NCBI RefSeq assembly: GCF_037392515.1
Contig: NC_090295.1
Coordinates: 22,422,501 to 22,486,500 of the forward strand
Length of the DNA stretch: 64,000 nt
From: Haliotis asinina
Taxonomy: Eukaryota; Mollusca; Gastropoda; Lepetellida; Haliotidae
Direction: 5' to 3'
Shown here: piece after piece, positions 1 to 10,890 of the stretch
Layout: every line of letters starts with the position of its first letter
Position numbering within the stretch: the stretch's first letter is position 1
Program-made: the position numbers and the translations under genes
The notes under the pieces: model-generated
The model's input: only the letters and a program-made list of their open reading frames with translations
Databases searched by the model: none
Told to the model about the DNA's origin: nothing

Positions 1-235
1 TGTAGAATTAGAATTGTCTCAAAAAATCATTTCTTAAATGATTCAAATTTAAAATAAATGCTAATCATAACATATGAAAACAATATACGATTCTAAAGAT
101 CTGGATTTTTTAAAATTATTGTCCAAACAGATATTCGAACCTCTGCGTCTCTAAATTATACTTTTGGTTCCATTTGATATTCAAATTTAAATTAAAATAG
201 ATTTTTTAATTAGGTTTATAACGCAAGTTACTGAC

Positions 236-3200
236 CTCGCAGCAAGCGTTATGGAGTATTTCTGGATTTCGTCCGTGAGGGAGTACACAGCGTAGATGAT
301 GATGGCTGAGACAACGAAGACGCAGACAAAGACGATGGAGATTGCTACCATCTTCTGCAAATTGGTTGCCTGCCTCTCGTCCAGCATCTGGGTGATCTCC
401 ACAGCCAGTTCCTGCTGTGTCTCGAGCAGCAAATCCATGTAGATCGTCATGTTGTTGAACCACCACTGCGCCATCTTGACAGATCCTCTTCCTTCAAGGT
501 CGTTTCTTCTTATCTCTGCTCTCATCCGTCCCAAAACTCCCAAAAGCATTTTGTTTCCCTGCAATATCATTTTAATAAGAAACATCTGCACGGACTGGGG
601 TAGCTGAAGACCCGGGTTCGATTCCCCACACGGGTAGAATATGTCAAGCCCATTTCTATTGTCGCTATTGAGAATTAAAATGAAGAACAAATAGCACACG
701 TGAATACTCAATTCCATGTAAAGTGAGTCAGTGAGTTTAGTTTTTCGCTGCTATTAGCAATGTTCCAGCACTATCACGGAGGAGGACGTGGTTTTCATAT
801 ATTGTCCCCATTGGGGAATCGAACTCGTGATGAGCGACGCTTTAACCACTAGACTGCTCCATCGCCCCCATTTAGAAAGTGGTCAAATGTAGCATGATAC
901 GTGATTATACTTTCTCAGAAAAAGTACAGACACTTGTACTTTTATTAGGCCAATCCGGGATTCGAAACAGCACTCTAGAAGTCAGGCACCTTAACACCAG
1001 CACACAATGTCAGCCATCTAACCCCATTCGGCCATCCTCGATTCCACAAAAGAAAGGAAGACGGAAAACCGATAGTTTAAATCACATACTTTGTGTAACG
1101 ATCTGACAAGTGTAAATTGGCACGGCGTCAAACTCGAGCTTGACGTCTGAAATGTTGTCGAACTAGTTCAGAAACAACCAGTCGTAATCAACAAAAATGT
1201 CACGAAAATTTGACACATGTTTGACGTGTGAAAGCGCGCGTTTCAAAATTTCAACATGTGTTGTTAAACTGTAATTTATCGTGTTAAGGCCGCTCAAGAC
1301 AAGCAAAATAACATTTTGTTGACATTCGCCATTATATCCAAAGCTAAACATTCCACTGGAAAATAAAGGTGTGCTTAATTAAGTTTTCTGTCCATATCTC
1401 ACAAATAACACAAATCTCAGCAAAACCATGACTTACATTCACGTTTTCATCATACAGAGCATGAACCAAATCCGAGTATCGCCTCGCTGACAGGAAGGTA
1501 GCATTCGTTACATCCTGGCTCTCAGAAAACCAGAGATACACATCCTGGGAGGGGAAGGTTCCCGTTGCGTAGAAAATAGTTCCCAGAGCCCGCTCAAGTC
1601 CCATGTATTCTTTCGCGATGATAACTTCCTGGTAGGCCACAAGACTCCTCCAGATGGACCCTGACTGGTCCTCCGTGACGGCATCGTACAACCACGTGAT
1701 GAACACACGGATGAGGGTGGTGTACATCTGTAGTTCCATGGTAACGGTTTGGTTCAGTGTGTCCAGCTCATACCGATGTCTGCCAAGAAAGAATAGCGTC
1801 AGATGAACGTGCATATCACTCTTGATAAAACGTCCTCGAATATCCAGTTCCATTTTTGTTACATCTGACTTTTTCCACCAAGTGAGAGAATTTAGTTTTG
1901 TGCCGCTTTGAGCAATACTCCGGCAATGGAGGAAACACCTGAAATGGGCTTCACTCGATGTACCCGTGTGGGTTTCGAGGAAAAAAAGAGTTTGAGTTCG
2001 CTCATTGACCTCGTCCGACAAAAGGCGAAATCAATTCTGCCATAGGTAAGAAAAGAAAATTTAGAAATAATATATCTTAATAATATGCTCGAATGAGTGA
2101 GTATATTTTCACGCCGCTCTAAGCAGTATCCCGGCGGTCACAAACTTAATGTGAGTGAGTGAGATTGGTTGAACGCCGCTTTTAGCAATATTCCAGCAAT
2201 ATCATAGCGGAGGACACCAGAAATGGGCTTCACACAGTGTACCCATGTGGAGAATCGAACCCGGGTGGTCGGAATGACGAACCCTCGCCACCACCCAATA
2301 TAAGCATAATAACCATAGAAGGAGGGACCTGTTCAGGTAGGAGAGAAACTTGTCCTTGGACTGGAACTCCGTCCTGGTCAGCGTGGGGCCGGTTGTCCAG
2401 AACGTCAGCTTCTCCAACGACCGGTCAGTCTCCGGATACCGTTGCAGCAGCAAAGTCTTCGTCTTCTCCTCAATGGAACTCAGGTAGAGGGCGCTCATGT
2501 CTCGCTCTTCCTGGAGGTAGTGAATGACGCTTCCAAGCTCGACGCTGAGGGTTAACAGAAGATGTTAAAGGTAATCATCGAACGGTAATTAAAAACGGTG
2601 CTTAATCCCCGAGAGAGGCCAGCAATTTTAACGCTTTGACATATACTCTTCAAAAAAAGTTAGAGAACTTCATTTTTAATTTACGACTGAAAAATTGGGA
2701 GGTATATCGGAGTCAATCAATATTGATATGATCGTAATGAATGTTTTGAGAGTGCATCATCACTTGAACTTCCTTTTGGCCATGTATATTTATTTATTTA
2801 CTTTGTATGGTTTTGGTGTCTTCACAGTAATCGCTCTTGAAAGATTATTGGTGTGTGACGTAAATATGTGTTTGTACGATTTTCATTGTCAAACAAAAAG
2901 ACCGGCTAGAACATTACTTGAAGTCTTAAATCTTTGTTGGGCAAACATGAATACATGACACGTTTTATGGACAACGGAGTTTGAAACGCCATAGTAAGAA
3001 GAAAAAAAGCAGTTGTTATATATGAAACGTGCCATGCATGGACACTGGACCTAAAACGAATTCTCTGCATAAATTTCTGTGTTAGTTCTTTTCATAAAAT
3101 GTTTGTATTTGCAACAGAAAATCTGAAACGCCAAATTTTGATATGCGTGACCGAGTGAGTTGAGTTTCACGCCGCTTTCAACAACAGTCCAGCAATATCA

Positions 3201-3363
3201 CGGGGGGCACACCAGAAATGAGCTGAACACATTGTTCCCATGTGGGGAATCGAACCCTGGTCTTCAGCGCGACAAGTGGAGGCCGTCACTACTATACTAC
3301 CCTACCGTCCAATTTTATTTATATTTTATAGTTTATATATATATGTATAGTGTGTGTGTGTGT

Positions 3364-3420
<57 letters not shown>

Positions 3421-4442
3421 TAAAATAGCCTTTAACAATGTTGACGTTTCTGACTGGGAATACGTATTGGGAGTTTCTGCTGTTTCATTTTCCATTTCAG
3501 ATGTATGCAATACAAGTACCTGTAGAGGAGTGTTGCCCGGATGTCAGACGACTGGACGTAGTTGGTGAAGGTGGCGAAGAAAGTGTTGGCTGTCAGGCCG
3601 GTGAGCACAGCCACGGGGATCATCACTATGGACACCATCTTGACCAACTGTTTTCTTTTCCCGGAGGAGGTTATCGGGTTGCCTTTCAAACATGGTGAGA
3701 GGGCGAGTTTTACGGCACTTCAGATAATATTTCGGGGTATCAGGTTATTAAGGGAGAAATAAGCCAGAGGACATAAGTGAGTAAAGTTTTACGACGTTTT
3801 CAGCAATACCCCTGCACCATCACGTCGGGGGACACCAGAATGAGCTAGGCACATTGTACCCACTTGGGGAATCAACTCGATTCCTTGGCGTGACGAGCAA
3901 ACGCTTAACACTAACCTACAGCCCCGAGAAAAACACGAAAGAAATACATGTTTACCTTCGTTCAAAAGAATCATGGCCGACGCGAACTCAGGTAAGACAA
4001 TCAGTTGCCCAAAGTGACGCCTCTGCACAGCGATTTGGGTAAACTTTGACTGGGGCCAACAAAACTTCACTGATGTCCCCACCCCTCTTTTAAAAAAAAT
4101 GAAATCTAGATTATCTTTGCTGTGAGACGTGGGTAACGCCTTAACCATGCACTGACTTTACACAAACTTTGGTCTGAAATTGGAAAGAGTGACGAGCGAA
4201 CGTTATAACCACTGGGCTGCCCCACCACCCGTTCACAGGTAAAAGTAAATAGGATAGCATAGAGCTGTTGTACCTCTACAAAACTCTTCACATCTGTTCC
4301 TTGGGGGATGGAGCTTGAGAAGGTCACGTACGGCAAGGTCAAGCTGAGAAGGGGTCAAGGACGTGTTGGAGGACGACACGGACTGGCGATTCTCTGTTGA
4401 CGTCTTTGGTTCTACACGTCGACGTTTCAGTAGCCAGGACAT
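236..4442 (-). CDS. NIT-domain two-pass membrane receptor, 5' part (probable receptor guanylate cyclase)
   Basis: Five exons read on the minus strand: 4274-4442, 3520-3682, 2329-2544, 1437-1779 and 236-558, all with GT donors and AG acceptors and phases that fit. They give about 404 residues. The start is the ATG at 4442 (MSWLLKRRR). Residues 1-68 are polar and basic, hence cytosolic; 72-95 form a first membrane helix; the extracellular part has the NIT-domain signature helix ELGSVIHYLQEERDMSALYL and, near residue 326, MAQWWFNNMTIYMDLL; 367-391 form a second membrane helix, followed by a helical DEIQKYSITL start. In invertebrates this layout is typical of NIT-domain receptors that continue into a signalling helix and a guanylate cyclase domain. 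NIT domains were first defined in bacterial nitrate/nitrite sensors; the animal ligand is not known to me. The catalytic part would lie left of position 236, so the cyclase call is inference; the NIT and membrane assignments are well supported. Several SINEs sit in the introns. Confidence 0.8.
578..665 (+). repeat. tRNA-headed SINE family 1, partial
   Basis: It contains the B-box-like GGGTTCGATTCCCCACACGG followed by the family's AGCCCATTT segment. It lies just upstream of the exon 5 acceptor of the NIT gene. Confidence 0.6.
721..868 (-). repeat. tRNA-headed SINE family 1
   Basis: Nearly full copy: the GTGAGTCAGTGAGTTTAG tail end comes first on the plus strand and the tRNA-like head (AACCACTAGACTGC) last, so the element is on the minus strand. 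Located in a NIT-gene intron. Confidence 0.7.
1880..1982 (-). repeat. SINE family 1, tail half
   Basis: Diverged tail and middle of the same SINE (GCAATACTCCGGCAATGG, then GAAATGGGCTTCACTC) just upstream of the exon 4 acceptor of the NIT gene. Confidence 0.5.
2150..2298 (-). repeat. tRNA-headed SINE family 1
   Basis: Typical GTGAGTGAGTGAG end, AGCAATATTCCAGCAATATC core, and GGAGAATCGAACCCGGGTGG B box. It ends close to the exon 3 donor of the NIT gene. Confidence 0.75.
3150..3312 (-). repeat. tRNA-headed SINE family 1
   Basis: Full-length-looking copy with the core AGCAATATCACGG and the B box GGGGAATCGAACCCTGG. It is followed by an AT- and GT/GA-rich microsatellite. Confidence 0.75.
3334..3419. 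repeat. Compound microsatellite (TA)n-(TG)n-(AG)n
   Basis: TATATATA runs into TGTGTG, then AGAGAG with ACAG interruptions. It lies in a NIT-gene intron and produces spurious low-complexity open frames on both strands. Confidence 0.95.
3775..3930 (-). repeat. tRNA-headed SINE family 1
   Basis: GTGAGTAAAGTTTTACGACG tail, GACACCAGAATGAGC middle and a degraded head ending in CCTACAGCCCCG. Intron 1 of the NIT gene. Confidence 0.65.
4185..4232 (-). repeat. SINE family 1, head fragment
   Basis: GTGACGAGCGAACG followed by AACCACTGGGCTGCCCCACC: the tRNA-like 5' end of family 1 only, about 40 bp into intron 1 of the NIT gene. Confidence 0.55.
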
Positions 4443-4529
4443 CTTGAATGTCAGCTGAAACTGTAGGTGAGTACAACAGCGAAGAACGACAAAACTACAC
4501 TTAAGCAGGACTGTAACGATGTCTCGAAC

Positions 4530-4632
4530 TATCGATATATTGGAATTCGTAGGTCTACGATAGCAATCAATCGATGGTAGAAACGACAAACTATCGATGC
4601 ATCGATAATGTTTGTTACTATCGCTATCGATA
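4530..4632. promoter_or_regulatory. Cluster of ATCGAT / TATCGATA motifs upstream of the NIT gene
   Basis: Five ATCGAT hexamers within 103 bp; two are the full palindrome TATCGATA (4530-4537 and 4625-4632). They begin 88 bp upstream of the NIT gene start codon (4442). TATCGATA is the DRE/DREF-type core-promoter motif known from insects; use in a mollusc promoter is inference. Confidence 0.45.
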
Positions 4633-4789
4633 GTTTAGTAATTGACTTTCGCGCATCAAAATATGTTTATTAGATATTTATGCAGTTTTCTAATTTAGTA
4701 TTGTTTTGTGCATACTTGAAACTTCATTGGGCGTATGTTTTGACCGTTTACTTGGTCTAGATTGCAACTTTCCTGTCGGTTATTAATAG

Positions 4790-5290
4790 AGATTGACACT
4801 ATTTTATGCCCTTGGTATCTGGTGTAACACGTGAGGTGTCTGTTGTAACACGTAAGGTGTCTGTTTAACGTCCTTTTGGTGTGTAACTTGTTTGAGTGGC
4901 ATTTAGAAGTTGAGACATGCAAATTAGAACAATATTTTAGAGATAACAGCTTCTTTAATTGTTCAATATTGTTCAATGGTACTGTTTGTCGAAATGTCGC
5001 AACATGTGAGGTGTCTTTTTAGCTTCTCTATGGTATCTATTGTAACACGTGAGGTGTCTGTTGAGGATCTTTGTGTTGTCTGTTGCAACATGTGAGGTAT
5101 CTGTTTAGGATCTTTGTGTTGTTTGTTGCAACATGTGAGGTGTCCGTTTAACGTCTTTGGGGTATCTGTTTGGAATTTTTGTGGATTCTATTGTAACGTG
5201 GCATCTTTACGGCGTGTGTTACTAAGTGTTAATCTGTATGATGTCTATTTAGGATCTTTATGGTATTGGTTGTAACATGTGGGCTATATT
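4790..5290. repeat. Degenerate tandem repeat, about 42-50 bp unit
   Basis: Recurring blocks of the form GTTGCAACATGTGAGGTGTC plus TGTTTAGGATCTTTGTG, about ten diverged copies. No coding potential is seen. Confidence 0.7.
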
Positions 5291-5885
5291 TTAGCATCCT
5301 CTCAGTATCTGCTGTAGCGTCTCTTTTGTCTTTTGACATCCTCTTGTATCTGTAACGCGGTGTCACGTACTCTGTTGAGGAATGCACTATTAATAGTCTG
5401 CGCTGTATCTTTCAGAAGTAGCGTTGTGCCTTATCATTGTTGGCCTAATGTTCCTAATAGGCTGTGTCTTGTTTATAAGGCGTTCAGAGAATACAAAAAA
5501 GTAAATGGCTCTTGGAGTGAAATGCCCGTGAGATGAAGATGTGGACAATGATGCATATGCTATGAATGAGGTGTTCTTGTTCTTGTAGATAGTGTACATC
5601 TGAAATGTGAATTTGGCTTATTGGTCATCACACCCTCATTGATACACTCTACCTGTGAATGAAATACATATATGGTACAAGTAACATTGCGACGTAGTGT
5701 CAAGTGTGATTGTCTTGAATTTCTAATCAGGAAATATATATTGAAGTATTCGTTTTGTTTCATCCCTTTAGCGCGTTAAATCAGTATTGATTTTACATTC
5801 CATTTGTGAATCAAAACGTATACAAAAATATCACAACAACCTTAAACATAGAATCATTTCAAATATAAATGTTTTTGTTCGAGAT
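5291..5885. other. Gene-less stretch
   Basis: AT-rich intergenic DNA. Only short overlapping frames on both strands, with no splice context or recognisable domain. Confidence 0.6.
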
Positions 5886-6395
5886 TATTATTGTTATTAT
5901 TATTTTTATTATTACAGGATATTTACATGGCGCACATATCCATGCATCTAGTGCTTGCTCAAGGCGCTGGTGTATGGTTCCCTCGATCACTGGATGTCAT
6001 TCGGGAGTATACAACTCTTGCTGCCACTAGGAGCACCGAGTTTTGTTGTGGTACTCTCATCCTAACGAGACACATAGTAACAGTACTTTGTCCACGTTTA
6101 CTGCACGTTGCTGTACCCGCAACTAGGTGTATGCACGTATTCATGTGGCCACCATCTGGTGATATACCAACGGATTCGTGGGTTCTTTTAAGTGCACAGA
6201 GTTGTGTACTGTACACTAGGGGTTGTGTACTGTACACAATTGGTTGTGACAACACTACAAGAGTCTGCACACAATGTTGACTCCAAGTTTTTTACACCTG
6301 GTCACAGGTGGGTTCGTTCCCATCACCACAATCTCGCTGGATCACTAGCCTGGCGCTTTAGCCAGCTCAACCAGCTCGCCCACCGCGTCCTTCGT
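5886..6395 (-). repeat. tRNA-headed SINE with ATT-repeat tail (third SINE family)
   Basis: On the minus strand it starts with a tRNA-like head near 6395 (GGTGGGCGAGCTGGTTGAGC), has a body of about 450 bp ending in GCATGGATATGTGCGCC, and finishes in an (AAT)n tail at 5886-5918. The simple-repeat tail and tRNA-like head are typical of mollusc SINEs. Short open frames on both strands here are spurious. Confidence 0.65.
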
Positions 6396-6650
6396 AGAGT
6401 TAACACAACAAAACAATCAAAACAAAAATTATTTTCAACAAAAACACGAGTCAGTATGATAAAGTTATATCTTGTCAATATATCGAGTCATGGTTTTATC
6501 TAGGATCTTAACGACCAGTTATAAAGTTATATTTATGTTCCAAGTATCATTTGGTATAAATTCAAATAAAAAGGAGTAGACTTCGTTTCGTTTACGAATG
6601 GGTAGGAACTTGATTTCATTTGTAGAAAACTGCGATGCCAAGTTTCATTT

Positions 6651-6797
6651 GACGTTCGCTCGTCACGCCGAAGACCCGGGTTCGATTCCCCACATGGGCA
6701 CAATGTGTGAGGCCCATTTTCTACTGTCCCCGTCGTGATATTCCTGGAATATTGCTAAAAGCGGTGTAATACCAAAATCACTCACTCACTCAAATGT
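6651..6797 (+). repeat. tRNA-headed SINE family 1
   Basis: CGTTCGCTCGTCACGCCGAA, the B box GGGTTCGATTCCCC, the core GGAATATTGCTAAAAGCGG and the CACTCACTCA end. Confidence 0.75.
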
Positions 6798-6888
6798 AAC
6801 GAATGATTAGGAATTTTTGTTTCAGATTTGAATTAATTGGGAATTTCAAGTTTTCACCCATGTTTGCTGTGTGTACATGACGCTTTCA

Positions 6889-6913
6889 CCTTTAGGCTAC
6901 CCCACCGCCCCGG
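6889..6913 (-). repeat. SINE family 1 head fragment
   Basis: CTTTAGGCTACCCCACCGCC is the first ~20 bases of the tRNA-like head, here alone. Confidence 0.45.
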
Positions 6914-7107
6914 AATATACCTGTGACAATTATATGAATCATGGATAATCATATCTTGTATTGTTTATTAATGTCATTAAATATATCATGGACCGAAAAA
7001 TAGTCCATAGTAAATGCTGTGCAATAATATTTTTCTATAATGTCTAAACATATAAGATTAACCGTGGTAGGAGACATCTAACAACTTACCTACTTGGATG
7101 GGTATTT

Positions 7108-7250
7108 TGGGTTAGTGAGTATGGTTGTACGCCACTTTAAACAATATTCCAGTAATATCAGGCCAGGGCACATCAGAAATAAGCTTTACGCGTTGTTTCC
7201 ATGTGGGGAATTGAACTCGGGCCTTTACCTGAACCACAAGGCTATTCAAC
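7108..7250 (-). repeat. tRNA-headed SINE family 1
   Basis: GTTAGTGAGTATGGTTGTAC tail, AACAATATTCCAGTAATATC core and GGGGAATTGAACTCGGG B box; diverged. Confidence 0.65.
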
Positions 7251-7572
7251 CGCTTCCTGAATACATGTATTCTGAATGCAAATGAGTCACATACTCACAA
7301 TATTTTTCGGGTTGATAACTTTGATTGGAGAATATTTACAAAAACATGACGCACGTGGCCATGAAACTGCAGTACGAATTTTGGAGTTCCTGTCACAATG
7401 CGTGGATGAGAAAATACCTTCCAGCTTCAGTTTTAAAAGATAATTTCTCTTTGAAACGATCGCAAAATAGAGATTAGGTTTATGACAAGAACAATGTAGA
7501 TTCTGTGTATTGTGATTTGTTACTTACCTATGTACATGTAGTTAACAAACACGAAAGTAGCACGACACTTAC

Positions 7573-7730
7573 CTTGTGGCAATAACAGTGTTGCAGATAA
7601 ACATGCGCCCCTCCTTAGACCAAATACTTGGAGACGGGCATCTCGACACAACGAACGTGTGAACGCGTGTACTGTTGTCATAGCTACCGTTATGATTGAA
7701 ATGACTGTCTGTTTGTGACGCCCCGTGCAT
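7573..7730 (-). other. Possible isolated 5' exon
   Basis: On the minus strand an ATG at 7730 opens 52 codons without a stop (begins MHGASQTDSHF) and runs into a consensus donor, CACAAG|GTAAGTG, at 7573. It is divergent from the secreted-protein gene and upstream of the NIT gene on the same strand. It ends in phase 2, whereas possible acceptors just upstream of the NIT gene ATG are phase 0, so it could serve that gene only as a 5' leader. Low confidence. Confidence 0.25.
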
Positions 7731-7922
7731 AGATACGGCGTCTTGTTCTAGTTCGGTGAGTAAAACGGTCCTTCAGTGCCATTACCGAGCATTCATATAC
7801 AGATGTGGATAAATTTCATGAATAAACATGACTGAACATTCAGAAACCATCATTTCATCCCAAAATGTCAAATCAAAGATACTGTTAACCTATAAGGCAA
7901 CGATACATGCCAACCTGTTATA

Positions 7923-7945
7923 AATGTGTGTGTGTGTGTGTGTGA
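7923..7945. repeat. (TG)n microsatellite
   Basis: About eleven TG units with one interruption. Confidence 0.8.
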
Positions 7946-8031
7946 GTGTGTTTGTTTAAATCTGTTCGTGTAAAAAAGTAAGGAAAATGTTGTGCCAAAC
8001 ACGATACGTGTTGATTCCCAAACTGAAAGAA

Positions 8032-8178
8032 GAGTGAGTATGGCTTTACGCCGCTTTTAGCGATATCTCAGCAGTACCACCGCCAGGGACACCAGAAATG
8101 GACTTCACACATTGTACTCAAATGGTAAATGTAACCCATGTGATAGGCGTGACGAATGAGAGCTTTAACCACCGTCCC
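8032..8178 (-). repeat. tRNA-headed SINE family 1
   Basis: GTGAGTATGGCTTTACGCCG tail, GGGACACCAGAAATGGACTT middle and the degraded head ending in TTTAACCACCG. Confidence 0.65.
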
Positions 8179-8199
8179 CTGATTGCAAAAGAAAGTCAT

Positions 8200-9435
8200 A
8201 CTTCCGTTCAATTGAATTGATAAATATAAATTAGGTTAAGACGAACGGGTCTGGTAATGGAATAGTATCCAGACAACCGTTTATATTTCAATATTACGAC
8301 ATTTCTTCTTTTCTTTATGTAGTATATATCACAATAGTACATTCTACAGATTGGCCTGTCCTAAATCTGTAGAAAGCTATGACTTTCGCTGAAATTGTAT
8401 ATTAGCTTTTCAGCCATTGTTGTTTAATCCGGCGAAAAGAAATATCTAACCCTCGATTTGACTTGACTTCATCTCATTGAGCACGGTAATTAAGTTTCAT
8501 TATTTCATTCCACTTGTAAATTAAAACTTATTGAAAAAATATGAATATTATATATATATATATATATATATATCCAGTATATATATATTGAATGAATCTG
8601 TAGAAAATTATCATGTAAAATTTCATTGAAAAGTGCATTTTTAGCACATTTTGGTTCCTCCCCACTGCACAAGTTGCTTCGTCGCTGTTGCAAAGACATT
8701 ACTTATCATAACTATCTTACAACTGCTTTCTGGATTCGCGTACACGGCACACTCTTCTCTCTTCTTTTTGGTCAATGCGTCAGAGGTTGCCATTGGTTAC
8801 GCGGGAGTATTCACAAACTGTGAAATAGGTTGGGTGGGATTCACTCGATATTACTCAAACGGAAGAAGGGGTGTCAGGTACTGTTATGTCATTCTTGTGT
8901 GTCTAGTTACGGGAGGCTTGTTCAGAATCACGAGCGCCCGCAAGCGCCCGCGAACCATCGATCCTCACAGCTGTCTCGCCAAGAGAACATAGATGGCGAC
9001 CGTGTTTAATGAAAAGAAAATCAAATCATCATCATCAGTTAGCCTCCACCTGATGAAGGGGCAAGTAATATCCAAAAAAAGTTGTGTAAACAATCAAAAG
9101 GTTGACATCCATAACATTTTGTCTTATATACATGTATAATATCATTCGTCACCACTCGCCCTTTCCGTAACCTCCAACAAGAAGACGAAAAGCTCTTCGG
9201 CTTGTTCCGGAATTACACGAGTTGGCCACGAATGGTTTAATGTCACCAAGCACTGGCATCCTTTCAGAACCCATGCGAGTTCTGAACACGCCTCTGTTGT
9301 ACGTAACGCAGTCCATACTCCGAATGTTTACAAACAACTGGTATCCTCCATAGAGTCTTAGTGTATGAATTTAGTTTCGCACATAATTGGGGAAATCTTG
9401 GATTTGACCCCAAGATAAAAAAATCTGTCACGCTA
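8200..9435. other. Gene-less stretch with an (AT)n run
   Basis: Contains a TATATA run at 8548-8592. A plus-strand open frame at 8651-8992 (113 codons) has no recognisable domain or splice context and I do not call it a gene. Confidence 0.5.
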
Positions 9436-9439
9436 AAGG

Positions 9440-9680
9440 GACGTTTGTTTGTTTGTTTGTTCAACCCCGCGTTGACAATATTCCATCTGTATGACGTCAA
9501 TCTGTAAATAATTGAGTCTGAACCAGACAATCCCGTGATCAACAGCATAAACATCGATCTACGCATCTAGTATACGATGACATATGTCAACCAAACTAGA
9601 GATCCCGACCGCCAGATCCCGTTAGTCGTAGCATGGGCTGCTGAATACCAAACCGGTTCTTCCCGGGTCCCGCGCTTTAT
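9440..9680 (-). repeat. SINE family 2
   Basis: Carries ACAATATTCCATCTGTATG, GTCTGAACCAGACAATCC, CAACAGCATAAACATCG and a degraded head. Family 2 differs from family 1 in its head but shares the GCGGCGTAAAAC-type tail. Confidence 0.7.
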
Positions 9681-10002
9681 GGAGTGTGGTGGGTTGTTAC
9701 CAGACAGTGAAAAACGGAACAGCCTTCGGGGTATGGGCAGGTGGAGGTCACACCTGTTTTTTGCTTCTGGCGTGCGTGAGAAAATTGACATGACTTTGCA
9801 CGTGATTGTGACGGGGCGGCTGAGAGATTAAGAAAACACGTTTGTGATGCAATGGGAATCCTACAATGGAATCGGCGTTTAATGGAAATTCCTGTAATTA
9901 TGGATATGGCTTTTTCTATTTTATTTACTTTAGATAATTCGTTTTCAACCTGAGTTGTTTGGCTGTTTTTAAATGCTTCTTTTTTGTATTTGTATTCTGT
10001 CA

Positions 10003-10272
10003 GCGAGTGAGTTTAGTTTTACGCCGCACTATATATACAGCTATATGGCGGCGGTCTGTACACAATCGAGTTTGGGCCAGACAATCCAGCGGTCAACAGC
10101 ATAAGCATCAATCTCCGCAACGGGGAACCGATTACACGGGTCAACCAAGTCAGCGAGCCTGACCACCCGATACTGTTAACGTTAGTCGCCTCTTACGACG
10201 AGCAGAACCGTCTTTTATGGCAAGCATGGGTTGCTGAAGGCCTATTCTACCCTGGACCTCCACGGGTCGTAT
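10003..10272 (-). repeat. SINE family 2, full length
   Basis: From GCGAGTGAGTTTAGTTTTAC through GCCGCACT, CAACAGCATAAGCATC, GTCAGCGAGCCTGACCACCC and TTAGTCGCCTCTTACGACGA to CTGGACCTCCACGGGTCG. Confidence 0.8.
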
Positions 10273-10890
10273 CTGTAGTTGTGTAGTCGTAGTTGCGTGG
10301 ATATGTGCGCTACATAAGTAATACTATCCTATAACATAATAACACCATCTCAGTTTGTTCAGGTCGTAAAAATCTACATCACGGAAGAAATTATTATCTT
10401 TGCGGAATTATTCCCAAACCACATCAGAAAATATATATATTTCCCTTACATTTTTTCGATGAATATCAGCTGGTTGAATAAAAAATATGCGGATCATCGG
10501 CGATAAACAAACGGAATATTTCCAAATAATTACGTCTCACTGTTCAGTTAAAAATACATCCGACAAGGAAAATGAGAACACGACAGTATATCTGTGTCAA
10601 CAAGGATATGAATGTACGTCTGAATGCTAACGGAAACAGGCAAAAAGCCACGATGACCGGAAACTGACCACAGGGTCATTCAGCACTGTAGTTCACCCCC
10701 CCGGACTTAAAGAGATTACATCACGGAAGCATGTTGTCGCTATGTTCAAAAACAAAATCTTCCGGCGCCGTAACTCGCCAAGATAAAAACCGCTGTGAAC
10801 AAAGATTACAGTCAGTGACAGCTTTCGCTTTCCCAGAACAGGTAACCAGCATTTTTCGTGGACGGTCAAGACGAAATATCTGTGTGCAAT

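Noticed and set aside
2695-2958. 87-codon plus-strand frame with hydrophobic stretch
   Set aside because: Inside an AT-rich intron of the minus-strand NIT gene; nothing supports a gene.
3319-3568. Overlapping open frames rich in Arg-Glu or Leu-Ser
   Set aside because: They come from the (TG)n(AG)n microsatellite.
5891-6280. 129-codon plus-strand and 103-codon minus-strand frames
   Set aside because: They lie inside a SINE with an ATT-repeat tail.
8651-8992. 113-codon frame with hydrophobic N-terminus
   Set aside because: No recognisable family and no splice or promoter context.
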